Translations under genes and position numbers: made by a program | Assembly (NCBI GenBank): GCA_050486545.1 | Contig: JBJHDM010000046.1 | Span: forward strand, 1 to 25,755 | Direction of reading: 5' to 3' | Length of the DNA: 25,755 bases | Origin: DAOMNN01 sp050486545 | GTDB lineage: Bacteria > Pseudomonadota > Gammaproteobacteria > Burkholderiales > Rhodocyclaceae | The notes under the pieces: model-generated | What the model was told of the DNA's origin: nothing | Database searches by the model: none | The model's input: the letters and a program-made list of their open reading frames with translations, nothing else | Shown: piece by piece, positions 23,818 to 25,755 of the stretch | How the letters are laid out: each line of letters starts with the position of its first letter | Numbering within the stretch: position 1 is the first letter of the stretch

Positions 23818-25049
23818 CAGCCACTGCAACCGGTGCGCTTACGGACGGAATCCGCCTCCTCGCCTGCAATGGACCGCATCCAGATCCTCAGCAAGGTGGC
23901 GGCGAAGCGATCGATCACCGCCTCCCAATCCTGACCTTCGGCACATCGCCTCGCCGCCGCACCGAACCGTGCGCGCAAGGCAGAATCTCCAGCAAGGCGA
24001 AGCGCACCTGCGACGAAGCCCTCCTCGTCACCACTCGCTATGGTCATGCCGCTTTCGCCATCGACGAGCAGTTCGGCCGCCGCGGCATGACGATAGGCGA
24101 CGACTGGCAGTGCGCTGGCCATCGCCTCGAGAGTCACGTTCCCGAACGTTTCCGAAAGACTCGGGAACAGAAACAGGTCCGCCGATGCATAGTGGGCCGC
24201 GAGATCTTCGCCGGTGCGCATCCCGGCAAACACATAATGTGGGTGCTCCCGCATGAACTCGCTGCGTTGCGGTCCGTCGCCCACGATCACGAGCCGGGCC
24301 TCCGGATATCGACTCCGGATCGCCTCGAACGCCCGGACCACCAGTTCCAGATTCTTCTCCGGTGCGATACGCCCCACGTAGGCAACGACCAGTCCATGAT
24401 CGGCAACGCCCCAGCTTCTACGCAGGGAAGCGTCGCGCCGGAGAGGCGAAAAGAGATCCGCGTCCACCCCGCGCGCGACGACCTCTACCCTACGGTATCC
24501 GTGATCGGTCAGCGCCCGCGCCATGGCGCGGGTCGGCACGAAGGTGGCAGCCGTGCGATTATGGAAGCGGCGCAGATACGCGGAAACCGGCTGTTTCAGC
24601 CAGCCGATTCCGTAGTGCCGGCTGTACTCATCGAAGTTCGTGTGAAAATCCGACGTCACCGGTAACCGGAGGCGCGCTGCGGCCGAAACGGCGGTCCATC
24701 CGAGTGGCCCTTCGGTCGCCACATGAACCAGGTCCGGCCGCTGGCGAGACCAGTTGCGCACCAGTGCGGGCTTCGCAGGCAAGCCGAAGCGCAAACCTTC
24801 GTAGCGTGGGATCCTGCACCCTCGCGAAAGCAGCTCCTCGAAGCTCGACCCATGGGCGGGGACCTCAGAGGACATCTGTCGTGGCCGGATCAGCTGGATG
24901 CAGTGCCCTCTGGCGATCAAGCCATCGACCATGCGCTTGAGGGTCAACGCGACCCCATTGATTTCGGGAGGGTAGGTCTCCGTCACCAAGGCGATCCGCA
25001 GCCTTGGTTCCAGGGACAGCTCTTCCGTGGTGAACTCGACAGGTCTCAT
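23817..25049 (-). CDS. GT4 glycosyltransferase, Agt/SqdX-like (probable diacylglycerol glycosyltransferase)
   Basis: A 410-residue GT-B glycosyltransferase of family GT4. The N-terminal domain starts LRIALVTETYPPEINGVALT; the C-terminal domain carries YVGRIAPEKNLELVV, VIVGDGPQRSEF and the sugar-nucleotide motif LSETFGNVTLEAMASALPVV with the paired Glu residues. No membrane-spanning helix is seen, so it would work at the membrane surface. Relatives include SqdX, alpha-mannosyltransferases and Agt of Agrobacterium, which makes glucosyl- and glucuronosyl-diacylglycerol under phosphate limitation. Coupling to a PlcP-like gene by a one-base stop/start overlap favours the Agt role; the sugar donor is not readable. 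The start at 25049 has no clear ribosome binding site. dgkA lies 101 bases upstream on the same strand. Confidence 0.88.
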   Translation of the reverse strand: MRPVEFTTEELSLEPRLRIALVTETYPPEINGVALTLKRMVDGLIARGHCIQLIRPRQMSSEVPAHGSSFEELLSRGCRIPRYEGLRFGLPAKPALVRNWSRQRPDLVHVATEGPLGWTAVSAAARLRLPVTSDFHTNFDEYSRHYGIGWLKQPVSAYLRRFHNRTAATFVPTRAMARALTDHGYRRVEVVARGVDADLFSPLRRDASLRRSWGVADHGLVVAYVGRIAPEKNLELVVRAFEAIRSRYPEARLVIVGDGPQRSEFMREHPHYVFAGMRTGEDLAAHYASADLFLFPSLSETFGNVTLEAMASALPVVAYRHAAAAELLVDGESGMTIASGDEEGFVAGALRLAGDSALRARFGAAARRCAEGQDWEAVIDRFAATLLRIWMRSIAGEEADSVRKRTGCSG

Positions 25050-25150
25050 GGCGACACACTGTATGCGCCGACCGAGACACTCCGGTTACGCCAGTATTGC
25101 GCTTCTGTGACTAGGCCCCGACAGCGGAGGCATCCGCCCGGACGCTCCGG

Positions 25151-25525
25151 TCATCCAGTCAGCACCAGCGCCCAGATGAGGAGGACGTTGAGCAGGCTGA
25201 TCATCACCGCAGCACTGCCGATGTCCTTGGCCCGTTTTGCCAGCCGGTGGTCCTCCAGGGAGATCCGGTCGACAGTCGCCTCGATCGCGGAGTTGATCAG
25301 TTCGACCACCAGCACCAGCACCACGCTACCGACCATGAGTGCCTTGCCGACCCCGGTTTCGCCGAGATAGACCGCCAGCGGGATCAGGATCGCGGCAAGC
25401 AGCACCTCTTGCCGGAACGCGTCCTCGTGCCGGATCGCCGCACGAAGGCCCGCGACCGAATAGTGGGCTGCGCTCCAGATCCGCCGCCACCCGGATTTCC
25501 CCTTGTACGGACTTTCGCTGGACAT
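25151..25525 (-). CDS. dgkA: Diacylglycerol kinase
   Basis: A 124-residue integral membrane kinase that phosphorylates diacylglycerol to phosphatidic acid. It has the amphipathic N-terminal part with RAAIRHEDAFRQE, three hydrophobic segments (about residues 38-54, 58-75 and 98-123) and the conserved catalytic stretch VELINSAIEATVDRIS with Glu and Asp residues. Length agrees with E. coli DgkA (122). GGGAG lies about 5 bases upstream of the ATG at 25525, which fixes the start over an in-frame ATG 33 bases earlier. It stands between the rRNA operon and the glycosyltransferase/phosphoesterase pair, where it could return diacylglycerol to phospholipid synthesis. Confidence 0.94.
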   Translation of the reverse strand: MSSESPYKGKSGWRRIWSAAHYSVAGLRAAIRHEDAFRQEVLLAAILIPLAVYLGETGVGKALMVGSVVLVLVVELINSAIEATVDRISLEDHRLAKRAKDIGSAAVMISLLNVLLIWALVLTG

Positions 25526-25610
25526 GGCTCTCCCTTCTGGTTGGGGCGATGATGCCACGAACCTGCTGCATTGTTGCGATCACGCAATGTGCGTCGCGTA
25601 CACACGCCGA

Positions 25611-25637
25611 CGCCGCCCATGGATTTTGTGGGCGGCG
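25611..25637 (-). terminator. Hairpin downstream of the 5S rRNA
   Basis: CGCCGCCCA (25611-25619) and TGGGCGGCG (25629-25637) form a perfect 9-base stem with a 9-base loop, about 26 bases past the 5S 3' end on the minus strand. Flanking ACGCCGA and TTGGCGT could extend it with a bulge. There is no T-run on the minus strand after it, so it may mark RNA processing or a factor-dependent end rather than a standard terminator. Confidence 0.4.
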
Positions 25638-25662
25638 TTGTGTTGGCGTTGGAATGGGGTAG

Positions 25663-25755
25663 TCTGACGATGACCTACTTTCACACAGGTAATCTGCACT
25701 ATCATCGGCGCGGTCTTGTTTCACGGTCCTGTTCGGGATGGGAAGGGGTGGGACC
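25663..25755 (-). rRNA. rrf: 5S ribosomal RNA, 3' part
   Basis: The reverse complement reads GGTCCCACCCCTTCCCATCC, CGAACAGGACCGTGAAAC, CGCGCCGATGATAGTG and GTGTGAAAGTAGGTCATCGT, the standard order of 5S rRNA from loop B to the 3' stem. The first roughly 20-25 bases of the gene lie beyond the right edge. The 3' end near 25663 is estimated from the terminal stem (GGTCATCGTCAG). The rest of the rRNA operon should lie to the right, transcribed towards this window. Confidence 0.93.

Noticed and set aside
25050..25150. A PhoB box before the Agt-like gene
   Set aside because: I looked for two CTGTCAT-type repeats 11 bases apart on the minus strand and found none convincing, so phosphate control is not claimed from this window.

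Overview
The window is a gene-dense, high-GC stretch of a proteobacterial chromosome, with about 29 protein genes and the edge of an rRNA operon. The gene set (zapD, yacG, a Nudix-ThiE-type mutT, glnA-ntrBC with a sigma-54 promoter, mltA, dsbC, ubiquinone hydroxylase, clsB-ybhP) points to a Gamma- or Betaproteobacterium. The partial 5S rRNA has a loop (CCCCTTCCCATCCCGAACAG on the minus strand) that I associate with Betaproteobacteria and early-branching Gammaproteobacteria; I cannot name the genus. I see no insertion sequences, phage genes, CRISPR arrays or tRNAs. No gap between genes exceeds 300 bases; the longest, 8591-8854, is the glnA control region.

Layout. 1-2172 (+): the end of ychF, then gluQ and a CoA-binding protein. 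2192-4095 (-): ybhP-clsB, which convert or make phospholipids. 4178-5721 (+): a two-gene operon of a RuBisCO-like protein and a small cupin, translationally coupled. 5734-7356 (-): nadA preceded by a rhodanese. 7415-8590 (+): a cation diffusion facilitator with an extra C-terminal domain. 8581-13581 (+): the nitrogen-control block, with tandem NtrC-type sites, a sigma-54 promoter, glnA, a strong terminator, a DUF4124 protein, ntrB and ntrC. 13726-16655 (+): birA-coaX-SPOR gene-coaE, a cofactor cluster with overlapping genes. 16803-17765 (+): zapD-yacG. 17702-19696 (-): a small membrane protein, a DUF815 ATPase and a Nudix-ThiE fusion in one tight operon whose end overlaps yacG. 19774-21015 (+): mltA. 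21031-25525 (-): dgkA, agt-like glycosyltransferase, plcP-like phosphoesterase, ubiquinone hydroxylase and dsbC. 25663 to the end (-): 5S rRNA.

How the parts work together. Three modules stand out. The RuBisCO-like protein plus cupin recalls the pair that in Rhodospirillum rubrum sends the methylthioadenosine salvage intermediate to 1-deoxyxylulose 5-phosphate and methanethiol; the subgroup here is not settled. The dgkA-agt-plcP run resembles the phosphate-saving lipid exchange in which a phospholipase C makes diacylglycerol from phospholipid and a glycosyltransferase turns it into glycolipid, while DgkA can recycle diacylglycerol. The glnA-ntrBC block carries its whole control circuit: NtrB and NtrC would act on the sites in front of glnA.
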